Origin: Chromera velia
Taxonomy: Eukaryota; Sar; Chromeraceae
Direction: 5' to 3'
DNA: 37,500 bases
NCBI GenBank assembly: GCA_018398765.1
Contig: JAHBMJ010005252.1
Coordinates: 1 to 37,500 of the forward strand
Shown: one piece after another, positions 1 to 10,022 of the stretch
How the letters are laid out: each line of letters opens with the position of its first letter
Numbering within the stretch: the first letter of the stretch is position 1
Position numbers and translations under genes: made by a program
The notes under the pieces: model-generated
What the model was told of the DNA's origin: nothing
Database searches by the model: none
Seen by the model: the letters and a program-made list of their open reading frames with translations, nothing else

Positions 1-258
1 GTTCCCCTCCAGGCCACCACTGACTTGGTCGAGCAACATAGGATTGGCATCTTCAAGATCCCCACCGATTCCAACCTCTCTGACCTCCTCACGAAGGCGC
101 TCGACCTTGGCGCTCTGACTCGTCTTATGAGTCCCTCTCCCTCTCTTTCTCCAGTGTTTGGGAGCGAGATTGTGTCTTCTCTTCCTCCTCTTGCTCTGCG
201 TGACCGCCCGACGATGGAGAAGGAAAGAAAGGGGGATGGGGAGGAGCTGACCACATGA
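1..258 (+). mobile_element. Ty1/copia retrotransposon, C-terminal end of Pol (RNase H tail), 5'-truncated by the window
   Basis: Frame 1 is open from the first base to a TGA ending at 258. The first 40 residues contain the pattern IPTDSNLSDLLTKAL, which matches the conserved end of copia-type RNase H (family pattern roughly T-x-x-N-x-A-D-x-x-T-K-x-L). The remaining 45 residues are low-complexity Ser/Pro then charged, and need not be conserved. Gag, integrase and reverse transcriptase would lie left of the window. RNase H removes the RNA strand of the RNA/DNA hybrid during reverse transcription. Seen: the motif and open frame. Inferred: that it belongs to a once-complete element. Whether the element is intact or active cannot be judged from this tail. 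Confidence 0.8.
216..246 (+). other. candidate polypurine tract and start of a 3' LTR
   Basis: A 31-base stretch is all purine except one T at 237. It overlaps the last Pol codons and is followed at 248 by TG. In LTR retrotransposons the plus-strand primer tract sits directly before the 3' LTR, which begins with TG. The 5' LTR is outside the window, so the LTR cannot be proven by comparison. Confidence 0.45.
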
Positions 259-930
259 GAGCGTTTTGTTTGTTTCCCGGTTTTGTCAGCTACCGCTGTA
301 GAAAGAAGAAGCCACGTAATGTTCCAGAAGCATGCTGCTCCTGTTTTTTTGCTTGTCGATGCGCACTTCTTTTCTCCCTTTCCATTTGGTAAGGGGCGCA
401 TGCCGAGCGAATTGATTTTTAACCGCGTAAGTCCCCATCCGGATCCTTAAATACTGCGCGCGCCATCATTGTTTCGGCTCGCTTCACGCATGATATTCAT
501 CTTTCCATGCGCTTCTCTCTCTTTGACTGATCCCGGCTCGCCTCTCCTGTCAGTGATTGCACATTGAGTGATGCACGCTGAGTCCCGATTGTTTATGCAA
601 GTGATTGCCATCCCTGGAACTCTTTCACTTCTCGTTTGGGGCTTTCCAGGGTTCTCGCACACAGGGACTCCGTCAAGCGTCTCCTCTCACATGCATTTTA
701 ACTCACAAAATTTCTCATTGTTTCGTTTTGATCGATTGCTAGAATTGAACGTTTTTTCTTCTGGGAGTGGCTCTCTGCTTGCCACTCAGTAACGACTTTC
801 TCTGGAATAAGGACCTACGGATCGATTTCATCGTGAGTCTTTATTTCTGTCTTCGTGTGTAGCTAGATATTCGTTCTTATAGTCTAGCAAACATCTCGAA
901 AAATAACTTTACAGATCATACCTAGTCTCT
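249..930. other. non-coding stretch, possibly 3' LTR then AT-rich flank
   Basis: No gene is supported here. The first part would be the 3' LTR if the polypurine tract call is right; a TTAAATA box lies near 446-453. From about 830 the base composition turns AT-rich. I could not place the LTR end. Confidence 0.3.
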
Positions 931-1177
931 GGTGGTTCAATACAAAACTTATTGCACTACCGCTGTAAAGAAGGATATGATCCCCGGATATCCCCGTAAA
1001 GCTAGAAAGATTCATATCAGAGATAACGGTGGTGATGGCTTCATAGCTAGCTACTAGCTTCATAGTGCCCCGACGACAGCCGTTATCTCTGCTAGTGGCG
1101 TGAATGTCTATAGCTTTACGGGGATATACCACTCTACAACACTACTAGTAGCGCAATGAGTCTTACACTGAACCACT
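931..1177. mobile_element. MITE-like inverted-repeat element, about 247 bp
   Basis: The ends are imperfect inverted repeats: the left end begins GGTGGTTCAATAC and the right end closes with ...GTCTTACACTGAACCACT, its diverged complement. A second matching layer lies inward: ATATCCCCGTAAAGCT near 998-1013 pairs with AGCTTTACGGGGATAT near 1111-1126, and CAGAGATAACGG near 1018-1029 pairs with CCGTTATCTCTG. The arms therefore pair over about 100 bases each, around a centre near 1055. No long coding frame lies inside. A target-site duplication is not obvious. The superfamily is unknown. Confidence 0.6.
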
Positions 1178-1468
1178 AAAGAAGAAGAAGCGATCAAAGA
1201 GGTGAGGAGCTTAATTGTAGCTTTATAACAATTGTTAACAAGTGCGATAAAAGATTAGAATTATAAAGTTTAGGCAAAAACATTGAACAACAGTAGAACG
1301 TTGATATGAGTCATATGACTACATAGTAGATAGGCTCAGGAGTTTAAGTAATATAAGTGATAAACTCGATAAAGAACTTTAGTTTTAACTAGAGTCTCAG
1401 CCGTTAATGGGTTTTTTGGTTTAGTTTTTGGTTAATTAGACTTATGATGTACGTAATATGACTATGAC
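1178..1468. other. AT-rich spacer between two inverted-repeat elements
   Basis: AT-rich sequence with no supported gene, RNA or repeat. Confidence 0.4.
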
Positions 1469-1976
1469 TACCCTGCAGATAGCTAGGATTTTACGGGATT
1501 TTAGCCCACGATTTTAGCAGATTTTACGGGATTTTAGCCAGGATAATGGCAGGATTTTAGCGGATTTAGGCGGATTTTACCCAGGATTCTGCCGGACTAT
1601 TTCTCCAAGATTTTAGAATCTAAAATCCTGGCTCTAGGGATTATAAAGACTAAAATTCTGGATTCTAGGATTTTAGAAATGAATGCCAGGATTTTACAGG
1701 ATTTTATGCGATTATATCTTTCCCGTAAAATCCTGTATAATCCCATAAAATCCCATATAATCCCGTAAAATCCTAGAAAAAGGCTAGGATTTTAGCTTTC
1801 TTCCAGGATTTTAGATTCTAAAATCTTAGGTGTAGGGATTATATTTTTAACGTTAAGAGTCCAGCAGAATCCTGGGCAAAATCCGCTAAAATCCGCTAAA
1901 ATTCTGGCCAAAATCCCGTAAAATCCGCTAAAATCCTGGGCTAAAATCCCGCAAAATCCTGGCTACCTACAGGTTA
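1469..1976. mobile_element. 508-bp long-palindrome (foldback) element built of GGATTTTA words
   Basis: The left arm 1469-1598 and right arm 1858-1976 are inverted copies with few mismatches; the ends read TACCCTGCAGATAGC and GGCTACCTACAGGTTA. Inner segments also pair: the palindrome GATTTTAGAATCTAAAATC at 1610-1628 is the reverse complement of 1807-1825, around the same centre (about 1720). The left half is filled with GGATTTTAGC/GGATTTTACG words and the right half with their complements GCTAAAATCC/CGTAAAATCC, more than 25 in all. It carries no ORF. It could be a foldback transposon or a hairpin-forming satellite unit. I found no clear target-site duplication. Confidence 0.75.
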
Positions 1977-2344
1977 CACGTATCAAATTACTATAAACTA
2001 TCAATTTTGAATCCTTTTCATGTATCATTGCATATAAAAAAACTTCGACCAGAATCACCAAATTTTGTAGTAGGTTCTTGTTTACTCTTTGGCTTGGTTG
2101 TTCTCAACAAAATTTAGATATAAAATGGTTTGCTACGACAACTTATGCGGCAAGTCGCCGACAACATAAATCATAAATGTAATCAAACGTCATAAATGGC
2201 GTTGAAGTGGATAAACTGTTAAAGCCGTCGTTTCAGCCGGTGAGCCAACCTTTTGGAGTCAAATTTGGACTGCCACAGTGGCTAACCTGTGTCATCATAC
2301 ATGCACTAAACATCACTGGCTCATAAACAAGCCGCCTACACCGT
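1977..2344. other. intergenic, 3' of the ankyrin gene
   Basis: AT-rich sequence without a supported gene. It would contain the 3' UTR of the minus-strand gene that stops at 2345. A near-repeat of CATAAAT occurs three times between 2166 and 2200. Confidence 0.4.
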
Positions 2345-5300
2345 TCATTCGTAAAAGCATTCGAAGTGGCCGCTATCTTCCAGCTTTTTTTGATTGGACG
2401 GCGAAAGACCCGACCAGCAAAGCGAAATTCGAAACTTCACTTCCTTCCATAACTGACTAAGAATGTCCATGTGGGCATTTGTGAGGCTCTCACACCCATC
2501 CAGCACGATTCTCTGGAGATTGGAAACCTCCCCTCCTCTCACTCTCTCGAGGAGCTCCGACAGGGTTTTGTGCCGGACTTTCGTGTGCCCGAAATCAAGC
2601 AGTGTGAGGCAAGGAAGAGTGGGGAGTGCACGAACAAGATGGGCTGCCCCCTCGTCTATGAGGGCTGTCTTGGAGACGTTTAGCACTCTGACGGGCAGTG
2701 GCTTCCCCCCGCTTTCTTTTTTCATCGCGCGGAAAAATTCAGAAAGGCTGACAGTACTGTCACCGTCAAACAGGGCCCTGCCTGAGAAGGAGACGGAGAA
2801 GAGTTCTTCGGCTGCTCTCTGCACAAATCGAAGATACATGGCCTTCACATTCTCGGGGTCAGATCTGTTCGAAAAGGTCTTTGTTGAGATCGTACCGTTG
2901 AAGTCGGAAGGGGAGCGGATCGGTGCCACCGGCTGAAGAGAGGAGGAGAGGGCTGTTTCTCCGGTTTCTCCGACGTCTTCCTGCATGGGGCTTTCATGTG
3001 TGCTCTGGGTGGTTTGCATAGTGCCATTACTAGGCACTTCGTTCTCTGCATCAGATGCCAGCAAGTGGATTAATCTGGGCTCTTTGAACGACGCCACTGC
3101 TGTCTCGAAAGTGGGCCAGCCTCTGTTATCAAAAGGAATGGGGTTGGCGGAATCGGGGGGGACCTGGGTGGACCTGAACACTCTCATGTGGGGGCTGCTG
3201 TAGAGGGAGTCAATGCTCCCGTGCTCCCCCTTCAAGACAATACTAAACAGCCTTTCCTGCTCCTCTGTGCGAGGGCGTTGATAACACGAGATGAAATCCC
3301 AAAACACAAACACCCGCTTAGCCCTTTCCCCCCACGCCCACCAGTGTTTCTCTGCTTCCCGGACAAGAGACCCCAGGTGGAAGCTCTGTGGATCGGGGTG
3401 TTCTGCTGAGAGGCAACAATAGGAGAGACTCACTACCGAAAACCCTCCTCTCAAGGGAAAAGGTGCCCCCTCTTTCGTCACTGCAGCTGCTGAGTCCACA
3501 GCCTCCTGCACTTTCTCTCTCCTCAAATCTGCTTCCTCCAGAGCAGACTCCATTTCTTGCCTCCGTGCCACCTTCATGCCACTTTGATGAAGGGCTTGGA
3601 GGACGGACAACGGCCAAAGCTGGATCGCACCCAGACGGGCTAGCCCTGCTACTCTTTCCCACTGCGTCTGACAGAGCTCGGCCCACCCAGTTGGAAGGTC
3701 ACGAAGGAGCTGTGCAGGCTCCTCGATACCTTCCAACAGAGGCACAAGGCCGAGGTGCCCTTTTTCGACTGCGATTTCACTGGCAGTCTTTCCGTTCATG
3801 CACGTGGGTTAGAGTCGGGTCGGCCCCATGCTCGAGGAGCAAACCTGCAATCTCGCCCAGCCCCTGAAGAGCGGCTGCCATCAGAGCACTCGCTCTGTGA
3901 TGCCCCTCCTGAAGGTCTGGGTTTGCCCCCCTTTGGAGAAGGAGACGCACACCCTCCTGATGCCCCCCCTGGACGGCAGTCAGGAGGGGGGAGACACCCG
4001 AAGCAGACTGCGCGTTGGGATTTGCCCCCGCCTGCAGCAGCAAGTCCATGACCTCCACAAACCCAAATTGGGCCGCGAAGTGCAGCGCCGTGCCCTGTGC
4101 TGTCCAGGCGTCAACTGGCGCCCCATTCGACAGCAGGAGGGCGACCACTTCTACGTGGCCGTTTCCAGCTGCGGTGAGGAGTGCCGTCGAGCCGTTGCTC
4201 TTCATGGTGGCTGCTGGGTCAGCGCCACTCTTCAGAAGAAGAGCGACAATCTCAGGAGCTCCCACCTGAGCAGCCAGCATCAGGCAGGTGCTGCCGTGAT
4301 GGATGCGTTCTGGCGCTCACGTCTGCCTTGTGACGAATCAAGAGCGCAGCCGTTTTGATGAACCCACCCTGACAAGCCCTCAGGAGTGGTGTGTGGCCAG
4401 ATGCGTCTGTGACGTTCACGTCTGCGCCTGCCTCAACAAGGACACGGCAACAGCGACTGAAGCCCTGAAAGCTCGCGAGGAGAAGAGCAGTCTCCCCCTG
4501 GGCTCCATTTGATTCCAGCTGGGCCCCTCTGGATATGAGGGCAGTGAGGAGACCGCGCTTTCCCCGTAATGCCGCGACCATCAACGGGATTCACACAGTC
4601 ACACAAAGCTAGTGACCTCTTCTTCTCTTCTCTTCTCCTTTGTTTGTTTCACAGAAAGGCAGAAAGAGAGCAAGAGAGAGAAGAAAACGCCGAGTTGCCG
4701 AAGGAAAATTCAATGGACACTCTAAAGGAAACATTAGGGCTCGGATAGACAGAGGAGACTCAATCATTGCAAGTGGCAGGAATGTGTCTCTGACTTGTTC
4801 ACCTTACACACTTTTCAAGAGCTGAAAGTGCTGGGTCCCTCAGATGACGTACAGCATACCGAAGGTGGTCTTTTGGACGACCCTTTTTTTCTTAGACAAA
4901 GGAAAGAGCATCAATCTCTTATGCAAGAAAGTTGCACGTCAACTACATGGGCAGAAAAAGAAACGTGAACTTACAAAGTCGCTTGTCGAGAAATCCTGGC
5001 GACTGTTCGATGAAGGTGATCACCTCTTGGGTCCTCCCCCCCTCTACAGCTTCTGCAAAGCGCCTGCACATGACAAGTGCAATGCAGCCACACATGAAAT
5101 TACTTTCATGCTGTGGAAATCCAGCAAAGAAGGGCAAGCAGGACATGCTTGCGGGGCAGCAACAAGAAAAATGATGCCTCATCTTCAATTGCCCTGCCTC
5201 TTTGCTACCGGCGAAACTCCGGCATCCACACGTATCATGTGAACATGTGAATTAAAGACGCGGATCTTTGTGCTTGCATCATGTTCACTTACAGAAAATA

Positions 5301-6105
5301 TTGACGCCATCTCCGCTTCACGCACGATCTAGCCTGACTGACATGTCGCTTCCCATCGAGAGGCCTGGTCCTGCCTGCCCACTCGTCAAAAGTCCAACCA
5401 GACCCTGCAACTGGGCCTGCGAGAGAGCTGGCACGTCTCGAGCGTCAGTACCGGCCGCCAGGGAGAACGTGACGCCGGGGGCGTTCTCGAAAGGGAAGAC
5501 ACCTGAGGGGGACCCCCTTGCTTGAGGCATCTGTGCAGCTAGGTTGCTACCTCCCTGAATCTGCGACCAGGGAACGAAGTTAACAGAGAGCATGTCAGCA
5601 AGGTCAGGCAATTCTCCAGGACGCGGGTGGGGCGAGGGTGGTGACCCTGTCAGAATCTCCACCGCCCTCTCTGGATTGTCTGCCGCTGCACGCATGGCTG
5701 CCTCAACCTGCGACCGCTCAAACCCCATTTCCACAATGCTGGCGATTGATGCCTCTCGCTGGGTTGCCATCTTCTCACGAGTGTGTTGCTACACGTATCC
5801 GCCTATCTCCAAGGCTTCGAAGACTAACTTACTTTCCGAAGTGACCCCATCATACACTGCCGTATTTTCTGATTCCTGTCCGTCTGTCTGACCGACTATA
5901 CCTGCCCTGATAGTGTCGGAAAGGCATACCTTGCACTCTTTCGGCGAGTGTTTCAGGCTTTCAGCTTCGATCAGGCAGCCCAAAAGGGCGTGTTCCGTGT
6001 CTAAGAAAAGGAGCCGGTTAATTCAGAAAACTTATTCATATAACTCGCGGGCCGGCCCCAACCGGTTCCAGGAAACCCATGCAGAAAACGGCCTTGCGGG
6101 GCCAT
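2345..6105 (-). CDS. UBA - ankyrin repeat - uncharacterised domain - leucine-rich protein, with three frame breaks
   Basis: Exon model (minus): 6105-6063 (tentative first exon), 6000-5930, 5788-5343, 5063-4975, 4608-2345; phases agree at every join. Exon 3 encodes a UBA domain (IVEMGFERSQVEAAMRAAADN, about residues 52-72 and on to ILTG), a ubiquitin-binding fold. Exon 4 opens the ankyrin array (FAEAVEGGRTQEVITFIEQ), and the last exon holds about seven more repeats (4608-3720). A segment at about 3440-3080 has the motif order SLSYC, HPDP, VFWDF, QRPRT and FDNRGWPTFE, which I recall from large protist families but cannot name. The C-terminus (about 2675-2390) is leucine-rich-repeat-like (LTLLDFGHTKV, LQRIVLDGCESLTN). 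The role is inferred to be a ubiquitin-linked adaptor or scaffold. Odd: ankyrin homology changes frame near 4585, 4301 and 3795, so the gene is a recent pseudogene, has assembly indels, or is recoded. Confidence 0.7.
3080..3440 (-). other. uncharacterised VFWDF...RGWPTFE domain inside the ankyrin gene
   Basis: About 120 residues with an ordered motif set: VVSLSYC, EHPDPQSFHL, VFVFWDFISCYQRPRTEEQERLF split over two short blocks, and FDNRGWPTFETAVASF. The spacing (beta strand with Ser, acidic FWD, then RGW-x-x-FE) resembles an alpha/beta receiver-like or TIR-like fold, but this is inference from motif order only. It sits between ankyrin repeats and leucine-rich repeats, the arrangement of a sensor or effector module. 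Confidence 0.4.
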
Positions 6106-6264
6106 GTGCACTTATAAGTTCGCCGCTGCATGCATGAGCTGAACTTGAGTGGTTTGATCGTCTTGACAGCTTTGGCTCAGAGCGATTGGCAGGTGACTGA
6201 ACCCTCTTCTCACAAGTGAACCATATTGGCTGTTTAGTTTGGTTCTCCCGGTTTCTCTCTTTGC
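6106..6264. promoter_or_regulatory. compact bidirectional promoter region with a TGCATGCA word
   Basis: Only about 160 bases separate the two divergent start codons (6105 minus, tentative, and 6265 plus). TGCATGCATG lies at 6127-6136. TGCATGCA-type words are enriched in apicomplexan promoters and bound by an ApiAP2 protein in Plasmodium; use here is inferred. No TATA box is clear. Confidence 0.4.
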
Positions 6265-7930
6265 ATGACACGTGGCTTCTGTTGTCCTTCTTGGACGCAG
6301 TTGCGGGCATCGAAACGAGTGTTGCTTGTTGTTGCAGCAACAGTAATCGTGATGTTGCTGGCAACAGCACTCACTCTGTTTTTCGTCCTGCAGGCCGACC
6401 CCACAGCAGCCCAACAGGGAACGGGCAATGTCCGTTCGGCTCCTGCACATGCGGACTTGACGGCAGACGCTCCTTATGTGATGTCGATTCAAGAGCGCAT
6501 TCAGTGGGATGAAGCCTTTGGGTATTGTGGAGAGACGGCGTTGCAAACTGCTGCCTTGTATTGGTACGTGATCTCACTTTTGTGATGTGTTGCGGCGTCT
6601 TATTGTATTCCCCTGATGCACAGAGATGCACACCTACTCTCCTCTTCTTCTGCAGGGGGACGTACGTGAGTGCCTGGACGGTGCGAGACATGTACAGCGT
6701 TTACCTGTACTGGATGAGTGAGACTGAGGGAGTCCTCTCGCAACGCAGTTGGCACTCTCAGTACCTCATCAGGACGCGCAATGATCCGGTCGCATCTGCT
6801 CTCAGACTCCAGCACTTCCCCTTCATGACCCAGAGATACATCCGACCCCAGTATCAGGTCAGTCGGCACACGGCACTTGTGCAAGGGCTGTAAAGATACA
6901 GAGATTTGTACTGAGATACGTTTTGGCGTGTGAGTCGATTCACTTCTGTGTGAGGACACTCAGGCCTTGGTTTCCCAGGCAAAGTTGGATGGATCCTATG
7001 TACAACTAGTGGGCTTGTTGGAAAGATCCAATCCCTTCAGGCGCACTTCTTTCCTCTTCCTAGTCTCCCAGAGAGCCGTTTCTGTACGTCCTCCTTTCGC
7101 ATCCCTCCCCTTTTGCTTTTTTGTCCTCCTCTCGTGTGTTCGTGCCCTTCTCATAGACTCGTTCTTTCCCTCTTCAACTTTATTGGGCGTCTGTCTTTCG
7201 ACATTGTTGTTTCTGCTTTCCGTGAAGCACCCTCTGCCCACCTGCATTGATTTCTCTTTTCTGTCCTGTTTCTGCTGCAGTCGTTCATGCAGTGGATGAA
7301 GGCGTGGATCCTGGCTGGGGGTCTGGTCATCTTCGCTCTGTTTGTGAAGGGATACGAAGACGATGAATACGATCACATCGCACTGGCGTTCGGGGTCCAG
7401 GAAGGAGACGGGGAGGCAGATGAGCGGGGGTTCAACGAGAATGACACGCTTCTGTGGAACCCTCTTCAGGTCCGTCGGTGGGCTTCGTTGAGATGCAGGA
7501 CTTGTTTTCCTTCAAGAAAGAAACGGTTTGGACAGCTAGTGGTTGTGTTCAAAGTGGCATGTCTTTCTCCTGTTGGATGTTCTTTGTCTGTCTGTCAATC
7601 TCTCGTCGACTCTCTCCCTAGCTTTGTGTGTATCGCTCTCTCTCTCTGTGTCTACATGCCTGCAGGAGGGGGCGGGGACAACGAGGGCTGCGTACAGATT
7701 CGGAGACCTGAACGGCACCCGAAGCTGGACGAACAACGGGACACAAACGGAGATGTACATGATTCCCCATCAGGTTGGTCCTAGTTTCTCTCTGTCGCTC
7801 TTTGCTCTTTCTCTACACTGATTTGAGTTCCCATTTTCTCCGTCTTTCCATACATTCTCTCTATATGTGTCTCTCTCTATCCTTTTTGTCTCTGCCTCTG
7901 TCTCTATCTCCCTCTGTTGCCAGTCTTTCT

Positions 7931-7984
<54 letters not shown>

Positions 7985-7991
7985 CGCGCGC

Positions 7992-8023
<32 letters not shown>

Positions 8024-8760
8024 GGTTCTCTGTCTAGTGTGTACATAAAGAAAAGAAGGGAGAAGAGGAAACATCTAGTCTGTCTGCATGCCCCCTCGAT
8101 CGCTCTGTTCCTTCTGTGTTTCGTTTCAGTCACCGTGTGTTTTCGCAGCACAGAGCTCTTGGCTGCTTGCTTACTTTACATCTTCCTCTGCGTCTTTCGA
8201 TTCAGTCCCTCCCTCTCACTTTTTTTCCTCGTTCCATGCGCATGCAGGTGAATTTCGGCATGGCAATTCGTTACGTGTGGAACGAGCCTGAGGAGCTTCG
8301 GAGAGTGTCTCTCGAGCTCCAGCCTGCACCGGTCGAGACACCAAGCCTCTCAGCATGTGACATGGGAGAGACGTGTTTTCAGCCTGGTGAAAATCTGCGC
8401 TTGAGTGTAACGGCAAATGATCTCAATCCCGGTGTTCGTTACTCTCTTCTTCGGTTTGATGGTCCATCACAAGTACCGTGGTGGTACGGTGCAGAGTACT
8501 GTGGTGGGTCTGGGTCGTGGGGGAGTGAACCGACACGACGGTGGGATTTTGAAGCCTCAGGGGAGAGCCACACTGTAGTAGATTTTGTAGATCAGTTGGA
8601 CGTTGCGTTTTACCGATGTGTTCCTGAGTGTGAGGTGCCAGAGGGAGAGGGACCGTTTGAGGGGCAAATTTTACGGCATGATGTGAATAGTCTCAATCGC
8701 ACGAGTGACCGCAATCAGAGGGGGGAGTACTATTTTGGTTGGTGGGATTACTTGTCGTAG
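6265..8760 (+). CDS. membrane-anchored C39-like cysteine-peptidase-like protein, 5 exons, 436 residues
   Basis: Exons: 6265-6563, 6656-6857, 7281-7469, 7666-7773, 8248-8760; all donors are GT, all acceptors TGCAG, and phases agree to a TAG at 8758-8760. Residues 19-43 (VLLVVAATVIVMLLATALTLFF) form one hydrophobic segment after a short basic N-terminus, so it is probably a type II signal anchor with the catalytic part lumenal or extracellular. WDEAFGYCGETALQ puts a candidate nucleophile at Cys88, and EYDHIALAFG a candidate base at His199, the usual Cys...His order of C39-like papain folds. The NFGMAIRY strand and a 170-residue C-terminal extension with several cysteines follow. The fold and activity are inferred; many algal relatives are annotated only as hypothetical. 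The ATG at 6265 is the first in frame before the anchor. Confidence 0.8.
7933..8024 (+). repeat. compound (CT)n(GT)n microsatellite in intron 4
   Basis: About 25 CT units are followed after a short GC-rich bridge by about 14 GT units. It lies inside the last intron of the C39-like gene and forms part of a very long pyrimidine-rich tract upstream of the acceptor at 8247. Confidence 0.95.
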
Positions 8761-9260
8761 ATTGACGTACGGGACTGAGAGATGATCAGTGAATGGAATA
8801 GAAATGAAACAGTCTGGAGAGATTTAGCTTGCCTTGCCAACGCTGCTGTTTGTTCATGCAGCCCGAAGGCTATTCTGAGCAAATGAATTTAATGCACCAA
8901 GAAAACCTGTCAGTGTCTGTCTCTGCGAGCCCCAAGCATCCTATTCATTCCATGCATTTCATCCCGCTGTAAACGTCGTTTCTTTCGGGTGTTGGATCTT
9001 TCAGCGTTCTGAAAGCACATGACCTTTTCTGTTTTGCGTTTCAATGGAAACTTGTACATCAGATACAGATCGCTTTAAATGTTACTCAAAATTTACGTTC
9101 AAATTATGCTTTTTTTTTTTCCTGGCCTTCTCAATTCATAGCTGGATATTTTTTTAATCGATGGCGCCCGGAGTGAACTAGATGTTATATTACTAGATGC
9201 AGCGTTAGATTCAGTACTAGATTCAGTACTTAATACATAAGCTGTTATAGCCACTGGCCC
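8761..9260. other. 3' flank of the C39-like gene
   Basis: No gene is supported. Composition falls from gene-like to AT-rich near 9050. A short tandem duplication (GATTCAGTACTA type, two copies) lies at about 9208-9232. Confidence 0.4.
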
Positions 9261-9268
9261 GCTGCTCT
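9261..9268. repeat. left target-site duplication
   Basis: GCTGCTCT, identical to 10015-10022, directly abutting the left inverted repeat. Confidence 0.85.
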
Positions 9269-10014
9269 CTAGGCGACGCACAGTGGTAAAAAAAAATAAA
9301 AATCTGAAAACGTCTCTTCTTTTTTTTTTAAAAAATTTAAAATTTTATTGTATATGTAAAAAAAAATAAAGGTTAAATGACTAGGTTCAACTAGAGTTTG
9401 AATCATATCTAGGATCCCAGTTTCACTTTTAGCTTGGTAGACGCTTAAAAGGATTGACCAAAACTAGCTTCGACTAGAGCTTCGAAATGTATATCGTCCT
9501 AGATATCGTCAACCAAGGGCACGAGTCGATACCGCGTGGGGATGATACTGAAGTGGCTGCAGAATTTATGAGAAAGAAACGGTGGATGCAAGTCAATGTG
9601 AATGGAAAACAAGAAGACATGGTTAGTTTTTCTAACAGACACAGCAAAGAGAAGAGAGAAAAGTCTGGTGACAGTGCAGTTGAACAAGGGAAAAAAGATC
9701 GGTTGGTCCGTATTCAACAAAGTTGATGATGGAATGGTGAAGACACTAGTAGACTAGCTAGTAGAGACACTAGTAGAGACAAACGTATAATAACAACTAG
9801 GACTAGAACTAGGGTTAAAACTAGGGTTGAAAAATATTTAAAACTTTGAGTTGAGTAATAAGTTCGCGAGGAAGTTAGTTTAAAAGTACTTCTAAAAGGT
9901 GCTCCTCTAGGTGCTCCTAAAGGTGCTCTAGGAAATCCTTCGTAGAAAAAAAGAAAAAAAAAAAATCTGGAAAGGTCTATTTTTTTTTTTTTTTTACCAC
10001 TGTGCGTCGCCTAG
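9269..10014. mobile_element. non-autonomous DNA transposon, 746 bp, with TIRs and TSD
   Basis: Both ends carry a perfect inverted repeat, CTAGGCGACGCACAGTGG, running into an A/T homopolymer (TAAAAAAAA). The element is flanked by GCTGCTCT at 9261-9268 and 10015-10022, a perfect 8-bp duplication. Because the next bases are also CT, the duplication could be read as up to 10 bp (GCTGCTCTCT) with the left end at 9271. An 8-bp duplication suggests hAT, and 9-10 bp suggests a Mutator-like element. Inside there is only a 79-codon frame (9487-9726) that I do not recognise, plus three GGTGCTC words at 9899-9930. No transposase is visible, so it would depend on one elsewhere. Confidence 0.88.
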
Positions 10015-10022
10015 GCTGCTCT
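10015..10022. repeat. right target-site duplication
   Basis: GCTGCTCT, identical to 9261-9268, directly abutting the right inverted repeat. Confidence 0.85.

Noticed and set aside
1480..1970. Regularly spaced short words resembling a CRISPR-like array
   Set aside because: The words are degenerate, spacing is irregular, the array is a palindrome, and the window is eukaryotic.
7861..8251. Long frames full of SLSLSLS and RERERER
   Set aside because: They are translations of (CT)n and (GT)n microsatellites within an intron.
9808..9829. Two ACTAGGGTT units resembling interstitial telomere repeat
   Set aside because: Only two imperfect copies, inside a transposon; no telomeric array.
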